Positions 25,187-38,270 of a stretch of 64,000 nt of DNA are shown here, piece after piece; positions within the stretch are counted from its first letter, which is position 1, and each line of letters starts with the position of its first letter. Origin of the DNA: Echinometra lucunter (Eukaryota > Echinodermata > Echinoidea > Camarodonta > Echinometridae). The DNA lies in assembly GCA_029962745.1 (NCBI GenBank), contig CM057162.1, positions 20,078,740 through 20,142,739 of the forward strand, in the 5' to 3' direction. Made by a program: the position numbers and the translations under genes. Below the pieces are notes generated by a model, which saw only the letters and a list, made by a program, of their open reading frames with translations, did not search any database and was not told where the DNA came from.

Positions 25187-26016
25187 TGTTACGGCACATT
25201 TTGGTAACTGCACATTTTGGTAACGGAGCTTCGTGACCAAAATGTGCAGGTACTAGTGCACCTATACCGACCCGGGTGCCGTTGCATAAAACTTGCTATT
25301 ATAATAACTTTGCCATCAATGGTAACTTTCATGGTATACTGGATGTTGATTGGCTGTTGAACAACGTTAGCATGGTAGTTACCACTAAAGGCAAAGTTAC
25401 TATAATAGCAAGTTTTTATTCAACGGCACCCAGACTCTACGGTTACCAAAAGATGCAGTTAATAAGTGATTTACCTGCACATTTTGGTAACTGAGCTTCG
25501 AGACCATGGGGAAACTGTCCTAGTTATGATAGTCCTATATGGAAAATACGTATTCTATATACTTGCATATAGAGAAATGGAGCACTGTTGGAAGTAAAAG
25601 GGGCACTACTGGAAGAGGAAGGGCGCTACTGAAAAAAATAGGCCATTTTCAAGTGATAAGGGGCACATATGGAGGACAAAGGAGACATTATCATAAGTGA
25701 AAGGGGACATTTTTCAAGAAAGAAATGATAAACATAAAAAATGTGGGGCACTGTGCCCTGCCACCCTGTGAGCGCCCCTCTGCCAGTTTGTGTGTGTTTG
25801 AGAGTGTGGGGCGTGGGGTGTTCGGGTCGTGCGTGCCTGTGGTGTGCACATGAGGGGATGTGTTTGTGGGTGCGAGGGTAATATGATGTTTCTTTGTATG
25901 TGGACATGGATGTATGGATGCAGGGGATCGAGAAAGATACCAAAATGTGCAGTAATATAGAACTGCACATTTTGATAACTGTATTATTGGTTTTGTTACC
26001 AAAATGTGCCGTAACA
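25187..26016. mobile_element. Non-autonomous DNA transposon with 5-bp TSD, arm L
   Basis: The element starts TGTTACGGCACATTTTGG and ends with the reverse complement (CCAAAATGTGCCGTAACA). It is flanked by GGGTA at 25182-25186 and 26017-26021. The CACATTTTGGTAAC motif recurs internally in both orientations near 25209-25245, 25484 and 25945-25985. No transposase is evident. It lies about 90 bp upstream of the IgSF start codon, and a 158-bp MITE is nested inside it. The arm-R copy has the same TSD. Confidence 0.85.
25274..25431. mobile_element. MITE nested in the DNA transposon, arm L
   Basis: Long terminal inverted repeats: GGGTGCCGTTGCATAAAACT at the left, and the complement of the right end reads GGGTGCCGTTGAATAAAAAC, both followed by TGCTATTATA-TAACTTTGCC. 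Total length is 158 bp, the same as the arm-R copy (44322-44479). Confidence 0.85.
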
Positions 26017-26165
26017 GGGTAGAGTAAGTGAAAGTTTACAAGTTCAAGTTCTAATTCAGTTTTATCTATCTTTCTTCAGAATACATCATATACATACTGT
26101 ATGACAAATGATATGATATATGAATGAGAAATAGCAATATAATATGAAAATATACTTTGCTTTGA

Positions 26166-26285
26166 GAGTTTCTGGTTAAAACTATGGGCAAGAGGAGGTT
26201 CCGAAATAGTCGGTCTACCATTTACTGAGGGGTGCAGCCCCGACGTGAATGGTACATCGAGGCCCATAGTTTTAACCGGAAACTC
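26166..26285. mobile_element. 120-bp MITE, arm L
   Basis: Terminal inverted repeats of ~24 bp (GAGTTTCTGGTTAAAACTAT and complement GAGTTTCCGGTTAAAACTAT). The arm-R copy, also 120 bp, is at 43444-43563. Confidence 0.8.
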
Positions 26286-26414
26286 GATGTTATAATGGCA
26301 GAGTATATTTGTTTTATAATTTGGATACAAGATTTGAACAAAAGAAGGAACTAGTACAATGCCTTACCTTTTATTCTCTCTTGTGGTCTTGTGCTCAGAT
26401 TCTTAATATCCAAA

Positions 26415-26850
26415 TATATACACATGCATTCACCGGCGTAAATCCGTTTTGAGGAGGAGGGGGGGGGGGGGTGATCACCTTTTTTGCCGATTTTTTTCTC
26501 CTTGGACTTACACTTAAGTATACACACACACACACATCCTTATTCACCCGCGCAGACCACCACACACATTATAGTATTATTTTGCGAGCGAGCGAAAAAT
26601 AACCACATTTATGGTTTTTAAGAGCATTTCAAATAAAAATTCCACGATATGACCGTCATTGATATTTTCATACAAAATTCACCAACTGAATAATTACAAT
26701 ATCATTTTATCCTTAACATTAGGGAGGGGGATATTTGTACAAGTGTAAAAGTGGTGGGATATATCCACCATCCATCCCACAGAAATATCTTCTACTTCTG
26801 TGATCCATCCCCCCCCCCCCCCGGATTTACGCCAATGCATGCATTCATGT
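26415..26850. repeat. Inverted pair of GGCGTAAATCC repeats with GCGAGCGAGCG unit, arm L
   Basis: CATGCATTCACCGGCGTAAA at 26424 and, in the opposite orientation, a TTTACGCCAATGCATGCATTC block at 26824 enclose ~400 bp. That interior holds poly-G, a CA tract, and the TTTTGCGAGCGAGCG / ATAACCAC block. It belongs to the same dispersed family as 6950-7450 and 62590-62880. The 87-codon ORF at 26751-27014 is open in both arms, but nearly all differences change the amino acid, so it is probably not a gene. Confidence 0.6.
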
Positions 26851-27972
26851 CTTATCGAAAGCTACATGGTGCTACGGACGGTGATCAGAAAATTATATTG
26901 AAAAACGCAGTACCCGTGACACCGCAGGTGTTGCCCATGGTAGACATTCGAGATCTCGCACGCCCGCTGAATACTAGTATTTTGGGGGTGAGTGTTTCAT
27001 ACCGAGTATTGTGACGTCATTTACAAAATGTCATAAAAAGTGACGTCATTTTCTTAATAGTTTACCATGTAGTCATGTATAGTGCCATACGTGCCAGCAT
27101 TATGAAATAGATGAAAATACATTATTATCACGTGAAGGTCTTTTAGCCATCACTGGAGGAATAAATTTTGATCCCCAAATATAACATAGGAAGGATGATT
27201 TAACAGATTGAAAGAGTATGTAATATGAAGAAAGATGAGAGACCTAGGAAAGCATGTCTTGTGAAATAAGGTCCTTCTCAAAGCGATTAATTATTAGTTT
27301 TCCTTGTCATGACCGAAGTGCATGGCATAAAGGATCATTAAGAAAGTTGTGTGTGGATAGAATATTATAATTACGAAGGTCTAAAGCTATATGAAGACCT
27401 TCACCGACCCATCTTTCAATGGCTAATGCTGATGCTACCAGCTCGAGCAAAATAAGTTTGGCACTCACGAAAGGTTATTTTGCGTAATGATGATGATAAT
27501 AATAATAATAATGGTTCTTTTATAACGCCTTAATGTCACAACAACGGATATCCATTCATAAATAATCAGAAAGCATCAGAATATGAAAGCTCCTAAGCCT
27601 CCACAGTAACACAACTTTCAGCTTCGCTGATATCAACTTGCTATCTACTTATGCCAAATGGAGTCTATTCGGCAGCAAGGTAATCAACTTCTTGACACTC
27701 ATGGAGCTTAATATAATATATGAATGCCTTTTCAAAATAAGTTTCATTCCCACGAAAAATAGATAAAAAGAAGAAAGAAAGCCAATGTGTATAACAACCT
27801 AAGAGCTTTAACAAGTTTTAGAATTATCAGAATTGGTTTTATGCCACCTTTGCATGATTCATGAACATTATCACTAACACGTCGAGCAATAAAGAATCAG
27901 TTAAAACTGTTCAAGTCAGTATCTTTAAATACCCGACGTGTTCAGATTTATTTTCTCTTTTTTTCCCCCACA

Positions 27973-30900
27973 GTCCCTGACTGTGTTGTCTCGATTTCCA
28001 ATTGAAACAAAAATGTAACAATGCATCAGTGCATATTCTATACACAGTTTCACCGAGCCCACTTTCCTTGCTTTAATCCGTGCCAATCATGACAAAAATA
28101 ATTTGAAGCCTGCTTTGATCAACTTTCGTGTTACAATTGCAGCACCAGGAATTTTATTTTTGGACTACATTTTTCTTCTAAACCTTCATGCACCTGAGAC
28201 AAATCTATAGAGAATGACAGGAAGCATGTTGAGAAGCTTAAAAGTTGCCAATTTGCATTGAAAAGCAGTGCTTTTGAACTTTACCCTTTCGGTCTCGTTG
28301 TCAATCCACGGATTTAGGTACTTAATTCCTCTAACAATTTTCAAGCATCAAACAAGAAAATAGTGACGCTCACTATGTGTAAAATATAGTGCTCTTTCTG
28401 CTAACATACTTGGTACGTTTTATAGGGTTCCGCTTCTGAATCATAAGTTACTCGGTCAAACCACAAAATTTGGAATTCTGTCACGAATGAGTTAAGAAAA
28501 CTTTTAACCAAATATTAAGATAAATGGATACCTCACCAAGTTCACTTGAAGTCTTTGGTTCATTCTGCAATTTCCACTTATAACACAGTGATCAAATCAA
28601 ATACATGTACAAGAAAAAGAATTTCGAAAATACTTAACATTTACTCAGTGTAAAGTACAGCATAAGCCCAACCTAGATTTAAAAGGACTATCACCCACTA
28701 TGAAGAGCGAATTTCAGTCTTGATCCACCTTAAAATGTGTAAGTAACCATTGTCATCTACACTCAGGAAAAAGAGAAAGTGCATGGACGATACTACTTAC
28801 AGAATTTTGTTAAAATATTTTTGATATAAACTATGGACATATTCTTGCTAAAGTACATCCATGTATTAACTAATTTTTCATATATTTAAAAAATGAATTA
28901 ATCCTCTTGAAGATGAATGAGTATCTGAAAGAAAACTGAAAAATATCAAAGGGTTATCTGGCCATTCAAATCTTGATGAGAAATTCCTTCTTTAATTTTC
29001 AATCAAATGCACGTTGTTTGATTTAGTATTATTTGTTCCAATTCTTCAGTGAGAAATTAGTTATTGCTCAACTATACTCAATTTTCATTTAATGACGTGT
29101 TGTGTAACATATTTCAATGCTGGTTTTTTTTTTTTTTTTGTTCTTGTTGTTGTTCTTGGTTTTTAATGTGCATTTTGGCACTATTGCAGCTAAACTTCAT
29201 TCATTGTAAAATCCAACAATGCATGAATTAATAATGAGCATTTCCATATTGTACAGTCAAATAAGTGCAGCGACTGAACAAAATTTTGAAAAAAAAAAAT
29301 CACCGGAAAAAAACTTAAATTTGTCGTTGCACGGAAACAAATTATTGCACTTGTTCCACATGTAATATCCATTTTTCTGACATTTAAATGAAAATCCATA
29401 ATGGATGCAATTTTCTTTCATTCAAAATCTATCAGGGCCAGAGATGCACATGTTCATTAACCATTGAATAGTTACTTGTGTTATTTTTTTTCCAGTTTTC
29501 ATTCTCATAACTTCTAACCGTTAAATGAATCTGTCATTCCAAGCTTGAAGTTCAAAATTTGAATCAGATGCTGATAGAATATTATTTTTCTTTAATTTGA
29601 TATTCATTTTATTATATTTCATTTACGCTTTATATGAACATTTCGATTTTTTTTTTTTTTTGGGGGGGGGGGGGTTGCTGCTGCATATCATATTACAGGA
29701 GGTTGTGCTATTGTAAATACTTCGTGATCAAGACGTGAAAAAGCGCTATAACTAATTAAGTGTGCAACTTGTTTTCTACGATTAAACTCACCGGTTTAAT
29801 CTGCTTCTTATGATGTAACCCAGAATATATCCTCCAAACGTTATCGATTCGAGTGAGCTGTGTATAAACTGTGGTTGCAACCAATGTTGATTCATAACAA
29901 GCTGTCGAATCAAAAGGCGTGTCGGCACGATTTCAACCCACCGAAAGTGGGGAGGGGATGGAAAATCTCGCTACCTCATAATAACTTTCCGATTGGCAAA
30001 CTTTTTTTATTTCTATTTTTGTCCCATGAGAGGTCGGTTGACATGGTCGTCAATCAGGGGGACGGGGGACACACCCCCCCCCCCTAATTTTAAGGATGGG
30101 GACACAATAGTCTATGCCCCCCCCCCCAAAAAAAAAAAAAAGCTTGGGATCATTTTTTTTTTGGTTCTTTTGGGCGTGGGTGTATGTCTATCCCCCACCC
30201 ATTATATGCCCCCCACATTTTTTAGAGTGTCCCCCAAAATATAAAACGGATTGATGCCCCTATCGGTGGACCAAATGTGACTAAGAGTCATCGCTAATTC
30301 GGTGATTTATAGAACTTAGGGGGTGCGGTCCCCATATCCCCTTTACCTGTTTAAAGATTGTTGTCGTCGTTGAAATCCCATTTTATTTCCGACAACTTAG
30401 ATTTTGGATTGATCGTTTGCTTTTCCTCAGAATGAGATAATTGAACCGATACAGAAAGTATTGATACTTAACAGTGGGATGAAAAGATTCCCAGTACTTT
30501 CGAGAGCGTATTATAAATCTGAGACTGATCAGATTTCACAAATGCAATTGTCTATAAAATGCATTATCCCAAACAAAGTAAACAGAAAACATATAGGGCC
30601 TATACATGTACGAATTCTCAGCAGCACACTTCCTTTTTCACAGTAGATAGATGTTATTTTCGTCTGTTAATTGCTATGCTTTCATACACTTCAATTCAAC
30701 TCAATTCACTTCTTCATTTATTTTCCAAGACTTAAAACTACATTACAAGGCGTTTAAAATTGATTGTAAAATATATCGTCAAAGAAAAAGGGAAACTACA
30801 AAAACGCAAAAAGCTTCAAGAGCTGGAGTTCTCGTCTGTTTATCATGAGACAACTCTCTAATAAACTATCGAAAGCTTATAGATAAAGAAAATATGAAAA

Positions 30901-31050
30901 GAGTCGAAAGAAAGGATATACAATGGGGTTTGGTATATCCCGTAAGTAATTCGTAAATTTGAAATCCCCCTAACATAAGCCTGCAAGAAGCTTAAGAAGT
31001 ATCTAGATTTGCAGATTGTTTACAAGTCATGTCTATATCATTAATCATTA
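27973..31050. other. Spacer, no gene recognised
   Basis: AT-rich sequence beyond the inner edge of arm L. It contains poly-T/poly-G tracts (29651-29674) and poly-C tracts with TATGCCCCC-like repeats (30068-30240). No splice-bordered exon, transposase, reverse transcriptase or RNA gene was recognised. It has no visible match to 36798-40937. Confidence 0.6.
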
Positions 31051-34000
31051 TACATGTATTTCTTCTAGATTAAAATTTTTATTTTATTTCAGGGATTTTA
31101 TTTTTCAATCCCTCCTCTATATACGAATGAAATCATCAACACCAGCAAACTTCGTTTCCTCATTAGTTGTTTATTTCTCTCAGAGTACATTAATTGTCAA
31201 GACAACGCGATAGATCGAAATCAGTAGTCAACGGGGTAATCAAAAATGGTCTTTAAATCATGCTATCGCAAGTACACGGGAACATTCTAGCCTCCTTCGC
31301 TGGTGCAGAATTATCATTATTCCAGGGTGGCGCTACGAGAGGGGGCAGGGGCTGCCGTCCCTAACATTTTTCGAGTGAAAAGAAGAAGAATAAGGAAGAG
31401 GGGGCAGGGTCATACAATTTATAACAGCCTCATTATTTTTTTTCAATTAAAACGTAAATAAACTCACCTTTGGTCATCTTGCCCCTATCAAAACACTCTT
31501 GTGCCACCCTTCCCCCCCCCCCCCCCCTTTAGAAGAAATTACTGCCTTGCATCCTATTCTGAAACTGTCATGGGCATATCAAATAATTTGCTAACGTTGC
31601 TATTCATTCAATCAGAAATTGCTCTCATCCTCTGATCTTTCTAATGAATGATGGAGAGAACGAAAAAGAAACACAATAATCACTTTTAAAAGAAAGAGAG
31701 AGAGAGCACTCTTTTGACTTGAATCAGGGAAAAATCCAAAATTCGATCTGAAATCTATTTAGACATGTCAGATATCAGCCTCTAATAGATTATAATTACT
31801 GGATTTGTCCCTAAACGTAATTCCTTAGATCTAATCTAGATCTTCTTCTGAAACATTTAGAGTGAGAGAGAAAGGGGAAGAGAAAGAGGAGGAGAGGGAA
31901 ACAAGGAGAGATGATGTAAGAGAAATTAAAGAGAGGGGATGAAAGGAAAGAAAGCATGCCAGATACAATGTCATGTGTGGAGAGCTCGGGAAAAGTTCAG
32001 CTGTGGGTGTGTGCAGTGTGTATTGCGCAGATATATTAAACAGAAGAAAGCCTATGAAAAAGAGAGAGAAAAAATAATGTTCATACAAACAAGAAAAACA
32101 ATGATGGGTGGAATGACAGCAAAGCAATGAAGAAGTGGAGAACTGAACTGAACGTCCTTTTGAACGGCATTTCTCCAAATGCAGGCATTAAGAGAACTTC
32201 GTGATCTTGGCGGAAAGGACTTAATTGCATGGGTAGAATCACTAGTATCGACTAGTGGATATCAAAGCCTGCTTTATTTGGAATTTTCCGGAGTATGAGA
32301 ATAAATAGAACTTAGTGTTCCTGTAATTCGTTATCAAATGCACAAGAAGGAGGAGGAGGAGGAGGAGGAGGAGGAGGAGAAGCAGAAAAAGGAGTCAACA
32401 ATTAACTAATCACACAATTACACAAACATAACTCTTATGGTCATTTCGTATGACATTTTTGTCATGAATAATTCGACGTAATTCGATGTATAACTTCGAT
32501 GTATAATATAACTTATGAACTTCGCTTTCTTCACATTTATAAGAGCCATTGTTTTAAAAGATTTCTTTCCATTCATTTCTTTCCGTTTTGTCAACTATGA
32601 TGATTTTAATCCTTACAAGCCACCCCCCCCCCCCCCCGCCCCTGTAAAATACTCTGACATATTCAATATACTAATTAAATCACAATTGTATTTTGTCCTC
32701 TCTCTTCTTTTACTGGAATTCTTTTTAATGTACTCCACATGATAATTTGTTTTTAATACATTGATTTATTATTGTTTGGACTGCCAGTTTTAGTTATGTT
32801 ATAACTTCATGATAATCTATCCACCTCTCAAACACATGGATGTGAGGTAATGTCTCTATTTTCTTTTTTGTCTAAATGTATACTTCAAACACTCAAATGA
32901 TTTCAGTCTTCAACTATAATGTCTGTAGACCTACATGTACTCAAATTATGTTTATTCAATATGTTAATCTTTTTAATCTTTGTTCCCTTGAAAGTGGAAA
33001 ATATAGTTCAAAGTTCAACCCAATTGTTCCAGTTAGTTGGAATTACATGTATTGAGGGGATGCCTTTTAAAAATAAATAAAAATAAAAAACAAAAAAGAA
33101 CATGTATGCAAAGTAAATTATATACACTTGTCATGGCATTTGGCGGAAAATAACACTCTTATATTCAAGGAATCAGAGAACAGAAAATGACAGCTTAGCG
33201 AACATAAAACGAAGTAATTCAACAAATGACATTTACTAAAGACAAATTTATTAACGTTCTCTTGATCACTGGCTTGAGGCTCAATATCATTAACATTACT
33301 GAAATGAATTTCATTTTATAATTAATGTGATATTCTTAAAATAATGAAGTCTTCATTTCTGGATGCCATTCAAGTTTGCAGATATAGTTTCAGAAATTGT
33401 TATAAATATTCGGCGATTTTTCTTTTAAAGAGTAACTATCTTACATTTCAATTTGTGTATACAATAGATTTGTCCATAAATAAACTTTAAGGCATGAGTC
33501 CTAACATCGATATTTTGTGCAATGTGTTGCTATGTTATTTATCATAAGCAACATTAATCAAAAATATGGTGGGGATAAGTGCTACCCAATATTTGTTTTT
33601 TCCAGGGAGGACACTTTCTGCGGAACAAGGTGTTAGCATTTCTCAAAACATGACATGAAAATTCTAGTAACTGTCAAATTCAATGAATGATTTTAAAAAT
33701 TTAAATCATTTTAAATCATTTAAAGTTCACATGTTGCCTCATTTTCTTTTGTATTAAGCAAATTTCAGAATACATGATTTGTAAATTCTGGGGAAAGTAC
33801 AATGCAAGTAAGTGTTCAAGAATTTGAAAGTATTTGATTACAATGAGGATAACAATAATGTTGGTGTTTTGTTTCTTTCCAAATCTGAATAGAATTAAAT
33901 ACAACCATATCTTCATTTTACATACACATACAAACACAAAAATCTTCAAAATTGGTTCATACACATCAATTAACTAGACCTACTGTGTAGAACAACTTTT

Positions 34001-34773
34001 CTTTCTACATTCAAAAGAAAAATAATTGCACAAAACTGCATTGAATCATAACTGCTTCACAAGTACTATTAAGAAATATTCACAGGCTACGTTGTGAATA
34101 TTCCTCTTTTTCATATAATTTATATATTACTGTCACACTATGAAATATATCCAGAATATAATGTACGAACATCAACAAGGCACTGTTGTCCTTACAATAG
34201 GATGTAAAAAACTTTCAGCGGCCTTTGTACAAGCCAATGTCATAGCCGTAAGAAACCGAATACTATTTCACTTTATTTTGATATGTCGATGCAAAACTGA
34301 CATGTAACATAGCTTTACATAATAAGCCCATATTTTTTAATCTAAAACGGCTTTATTTTTATGTATTAAAATTGAACCTTGTATTCATTTTAATTTTTCG
34401 TGAAATGGATGGAGGCACAAGAAGGTGGTGTCAGTTGGAGCACCCTAATATTGAGACTCTCCCTTCTACCACACTCACACCCATGTAGACCTCCCTCTGC
34501 TTGGAGTCCACTTTCAGTACCCCATTTCCAATCTTGTTTCCTGTGTCTGATGTGCTTGAATTTATCAAGAAATTTCTGGTGAGCATACACCGGGAGCATA
34601 CATAAGGTTTGAGGCTACATACTGCTATTTAAGCTTTAGCACCTGTGCAGTAATATGTACACTGTGGCCATTGAATCTACCAGACAAAACTTTTAAACTT
34701 TACCCTATTGCTATTTCAAAGGAAACAAATACACTTCAGCTATAGGCAAATAGAATTACATGTATTTAAATAC
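31051..34773 (+). repeat. Segment A': direct-repeat copy 2 of segment A
   Basis: Colinear with 804-4791 in the same orientation. It begins at TACATGTATTTCTTCTAG and stops at AAATAC. It then continues into sequence (GAATGGTCATAG...) unlike the foldback element that follows copy A, so this end likely shows one unrearranged continuation of the segment. Confidence 0.85.
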
Positions 34774-35836
34774 AGAATGGTCATAGAAATCAAAGGTACA
34801 ACTCCATCCTTAATTCCTAAGTAAAAGATTACTGCATAATCTCATGGCAGTTTCAAGACACAAGTTTTTTGCTTAAACTTGGAATCCATATTGTAAGATC
34901 AATTCTGTGTATTGCTAAAATCACATTAATTTTTTCTTTTTAAATTCATCAAACCATATTAGAGATAACATTCTATCTGCATGAAGGCCCAACAGAGTCG
35001 TATACCTTAAGGTCAATGTAAGTAGTCAGATATTGTAAGGATACATTATCAAAATCTCCCAATTAAATCACACATTAAATAAATAAATCACAAAAATTAT
35101 AAATTAATCCATTGGTGCACCTTCTAAAAAATCTACACAGTGCAGACTGAAAATATAAACAGCTAAGGCATGGTGAATGAAACTGTACAATTACAAACAT
35201 TTAATAACAAGTGAAAAAATATTTAACATCAACAAACATCTACTTTCCTATCCTACTACTAATGTTTTTGCTGTTCTTGCTTTAAATGTACTTTAAACTC
35301 TCCAAAGAAATAAAAATTATCAATTCTTGAAACAATCTAAATTACTTGTATTTCGAAAATGTTTCATCTACGGATCTCTCTTAACAGAAATAAATGATAC
35401 TGCTATAAGCAATTATGTAAACCTTCACAAATCTAGTCTAAACCTTCACATTCTAGCACTTATTCTCTATTTCATCTCCTAACTTTATTTTTGCATCAAA
35501 ATTTTGACTTTTAAAGTTAATATATTCACATAAATTCAAGGCAACTGAAACATTACCTATATCTATTCAACATATTTATTCTAATGATAATTAATCCACA
35601 TTTGGTCAAATCATTTGAAATACTATCAATTTTCTAACACTGTTACAATTTTACCATTTCAAATAATCAGTTCTTGATTCCATCAAAACTTAAAATGTTT
35701 ACACACAACAATACATGAATGAAAATAAATAGGCGAGAAAATACAATCTGTACAAACTTCATCGTGTCAAGAGCTACAGGCAGTGCTCAATAACATACAA
35801 AATATTTATAAGCAATTTAGAAAGTTTCTGGCTGGA
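34774..35836. other. AT-rich sequence, nothing recognised
   Basis: About 1 kb with no long ORF, inverted repeat or match elsewhere in the window that I could see. Confidence 0.5.
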
Positions 35837-36179
35837 ATTCACAAAGGTGGTTTAGATTTAGACCACGGTTTATGCAGATTTCATGGTGCAAGTGCATTGG
35901 ATTTGGCATGTAAACTTAGAAAAGTTTAATAATGAAAGCATGCATTTGGCATAGGGCGCTAAATTCACTCTAGTTGCTATGGTTTAGACCAAGGTCTATT
36001 CAAATTTAACTAACATAAAGCATGGTCTAAACCATAGCAACTAAGTGTTAATTTAGTGCCCTATGCCAAACATGCGCATTCATTACTGGAACTTTCTAAG
36101 TGTAAGCTCTAAATGAAGCACATTTGCACCATGAAATCTGCATAAGCCATAGTTTAAATCTAAACCACCTTGTGAATTA
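35837..36179. mobile_element. ~340-bp long-hairpin (foldback/MITE) element
   Basis: AATTCACAAAGGTGGTTTAG at the left pairs with CTAAACCACCTTGTGAATT at the right. Matching continues inward through GATTTCATGGTGCAA / TTGCACCATGAAATC, GCATAGGGCGCTAAATT / AATTTAGTGCCCTATGC and TTGCTATGGTTTAGACCA / TGGTCTAAACCATAGCAA. Nearly the whole length is therefore one imperfect hairpin with a ~25-base loop. It lies ~120 bp from the assembly gap. Confidence 0.85.
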
Positions 36180-36297
36180 TGGCCTCCATATTTCTTCTAC
36201 AGTACTTATCAAAACTGTACTTCAACACTCATTTCAATCAGGAGAAAAGTCACAGTGGAAAATAAGAATCTACAATAATGAAAAACAGCAAGAATAT

Positions 36298-36797
36298 NNN
36301 NNNNNNNNNNNNNNNNNNNNNNNNNNNNNNNNNNNNNNNNNNNNNNNNNNNNNNNNNNNNNNNNNNNNNNNNNNNNNNNNNNNNNNNNNNNNNNNNNNNN
36401 NNNNNNNNNNNNNNNNNNNNNNNNNNNNNNNNNNNNNNNNNNNNNNNNNNNNNNNNNNNNNNNNNNNNNNNNNNNNNNNNNNNNNNNNNNNNNNNNNNNN
36501 NNNNNNNNNNNNNNNNNNNNNNNNNNNNNNNNNNNNNNNNNNNNNNNNNNNNNNNNNNNNNNNNNNNNNNNNNNNNNNNNNNNNNNNNNNNNNNNNNNNN
36601 NNNNNNNNNNNNNNNNNNNNNNNNNNNNNNNNNNNNNNNNNNNNNNNNNNNNNNNNNNNNNNNNNNNNNNNNNNNNNNNNNNNNNNNNNNNNNNNNNNNN
36701 NNNNNNNNNNNNNNNNNNNNNNNNNNNNNNNNNNNNNNNNNNNNNNNNNNNNNNNNNNNNNNNNNNNNNNNNNNNNNNNNNNNNNNNNNNNNNNNNN
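36298..36797. other. Assembly gap of exactly 500 N
   Basis: A run of N of round length is a placeholder inserted when contigs are scaffolded, not a measured distance. The order and orientation of the sequence on either side therefore rest on scaffolding evidence only. Confidence 0.95.
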
Positions 36798-38270
36798 TTC
36801 TTTGTTCATTAGCAGTTTAAATGTTCGTACCATTCTTTGCCGATATATTACGGACGTGTTATCTATATTTTTTTCTTTTATTCTGTCGACTAGACTCCAA
36901 AAAGGTTTAGAGTTTCTGTTATCTAGAGAGAGCAACTTATCAAATATATGTTTTTTATGAGCTCTGTGATTTTTGCGCGTTATTTGCGCAGCGCGTCTTT
37001 TGTTCACATAAAACTTCAGCCTTAGTGCATTGTTCGATGGTGTTTTCTCTCAGATCTCTACATAGCTTCCGTATAAGACGTAGTTTGGTTCTGCCAAATA
37101 GAATCAAACCATGGTTTATCTTTTTCTTGACCTTAACTCTCGATTTATGGTTGATGGGAACGCCTGCAGCGACCCTTAAGTTTGCGTAAATGTTTCAATT
37201 ATTTCGTTTATTTTTCTATTCATATCCATATTCTTATCATCATGATCATTAGCTAATATATGAATCATATCAGATCTGATATATCAAAATTTTCTTTGGA
37301 TATTTTTTTAATAAATTGATCTTCGATCATCCGTGTCCATTGCATGGCTGTAAACTACGTAGTTCCATGTCATTATGGGAGAACATTAGTGACTGAAGAG
37401 TTACAGTTATTAGGCAATGATCAGACAGAGAGGGCAGAATTCTTCAACTTCAAAGGCAAGGACTTTGCTAAGTAGTGAAGACTGCATATACAGTAATCGA
37501 CTATTGAAACACTCTTGTATTGTACAGAGTTGCTCTTCCCTTTGTGTCCCCTAAGTTCTTCCATTTTAGTATGCGAGTTGAGCCGATATGCATAAATCTA
37601 AAATTTGTTTCCGTAATTATTCGTCGGTCTGAATGTATTGACAAATTTCTACGTTGGGGTGTCGTGTCTGAAGTGTATGCATTGGGTAAAGAGTGTACTG
37701 ATGGATCATTTGAATCAAATCTGATGTAATCATATTCTTCTTGACTGTATGGGCATTAAGATCTCACCATAACGATTACTTCGCCTTTTTCCACTCCATA
37801 TTTCAATATTTCTTTCGAGGTTTTCAAATATCTCTTTATCTATTCCTGTTCTTAGTGTGTATGTTGAATTGGCCGGTGGTATATATATCAGGCATAATAA
37901 ATATCATTTTTAAAGCCGAAAAATTTATGACCAAAGTTTCAGCCACATGTATTCGCTGCAAGATTTATCAATAACAGTGATTCCCTTTACAAGAGACTTG
38001 TCTTACAAGGACTCCCCAATCCTCCTCTCAATCTGCTTGGTTCATTTGACCGACAGTTGGCATAATACTTATATCCTTTTAGTGAGATGCCTTTCGCTGT
38101 ATGATAAATGCGTTTCGCTTAGAAAAACAATGTTCAGTGACAATCTTTTCGCAAAACAAGGGGTCATCTAGTTTACATTGTCTAGTTCCATTCAGCCGTT
38201 TAACAAGACCATTTACATTCATGAGCTTATAGATAGTTGCTTAGATATTTTAGTCATTGTCATCTAGATG
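36798..38270 (-). mobile_element. Decayed LINE, endonuclease region to pre-RT linker (gap-truncated)
   Basis: Minus-strand translations, broken by frameshifts, give FLSETHL (near 38110), SCSEYMWLKL (near 37960), GDLNAHT (near 37755), a SDHCLI block (near 37415) and finally HRAHKKHIFDKL / SKPFWSLVDRIK (36850-36960). This order matches the apurinic-type endonuclease domain of non-LTR retrotransposons followed by the linker before reverse transcriptase. The RT itself would lie in or beyond the N gap. No intact ORF remains. Confidence 0.7.

Larger units (their letters stand above)
6872..27972 (+). repeat. Arm L of the 21-kb inverted duplication
   Basis: Aligned by eye, this matches the reverse complement of 40938-61733 from CTCATGATATTTAGAAACG at the outer edge to AGAGAAAATAAATCTGAACA (complement strand) at the inner edge. 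Gene order is GPCR then IgSF receptor, tail to tail. Arm-L-only material includes segments at about 20894-21840 and 23870-24400. Arm L lacks the 781-bp element at 41838-42618 and has one copy of a 55-bp unit that is present six times in arm R. Confidence 0.95.

Noticed and set aside
25626..26002. Overlapping ORFs inside the DNA transposon (and 43727-44110 in arm R)
   Set aside because: Three frames are open together through a GT/CA-rich stretch; no transposase motifs; frames differ between the arms.
26751..27014. 87-codon ORF also open in arm R (42686-42949)
   Set aside because: Conserved open, but almost all differences between the arms change the amino acid and it lies in a dispersed repeat with a poly-C tract read as prolines.
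36124..37007. ORFs of 180-278 codons across 36298-36797
   Set aside because: They run through the N gap; only the right-hand tail on the minus strand has LINE-like sequence.
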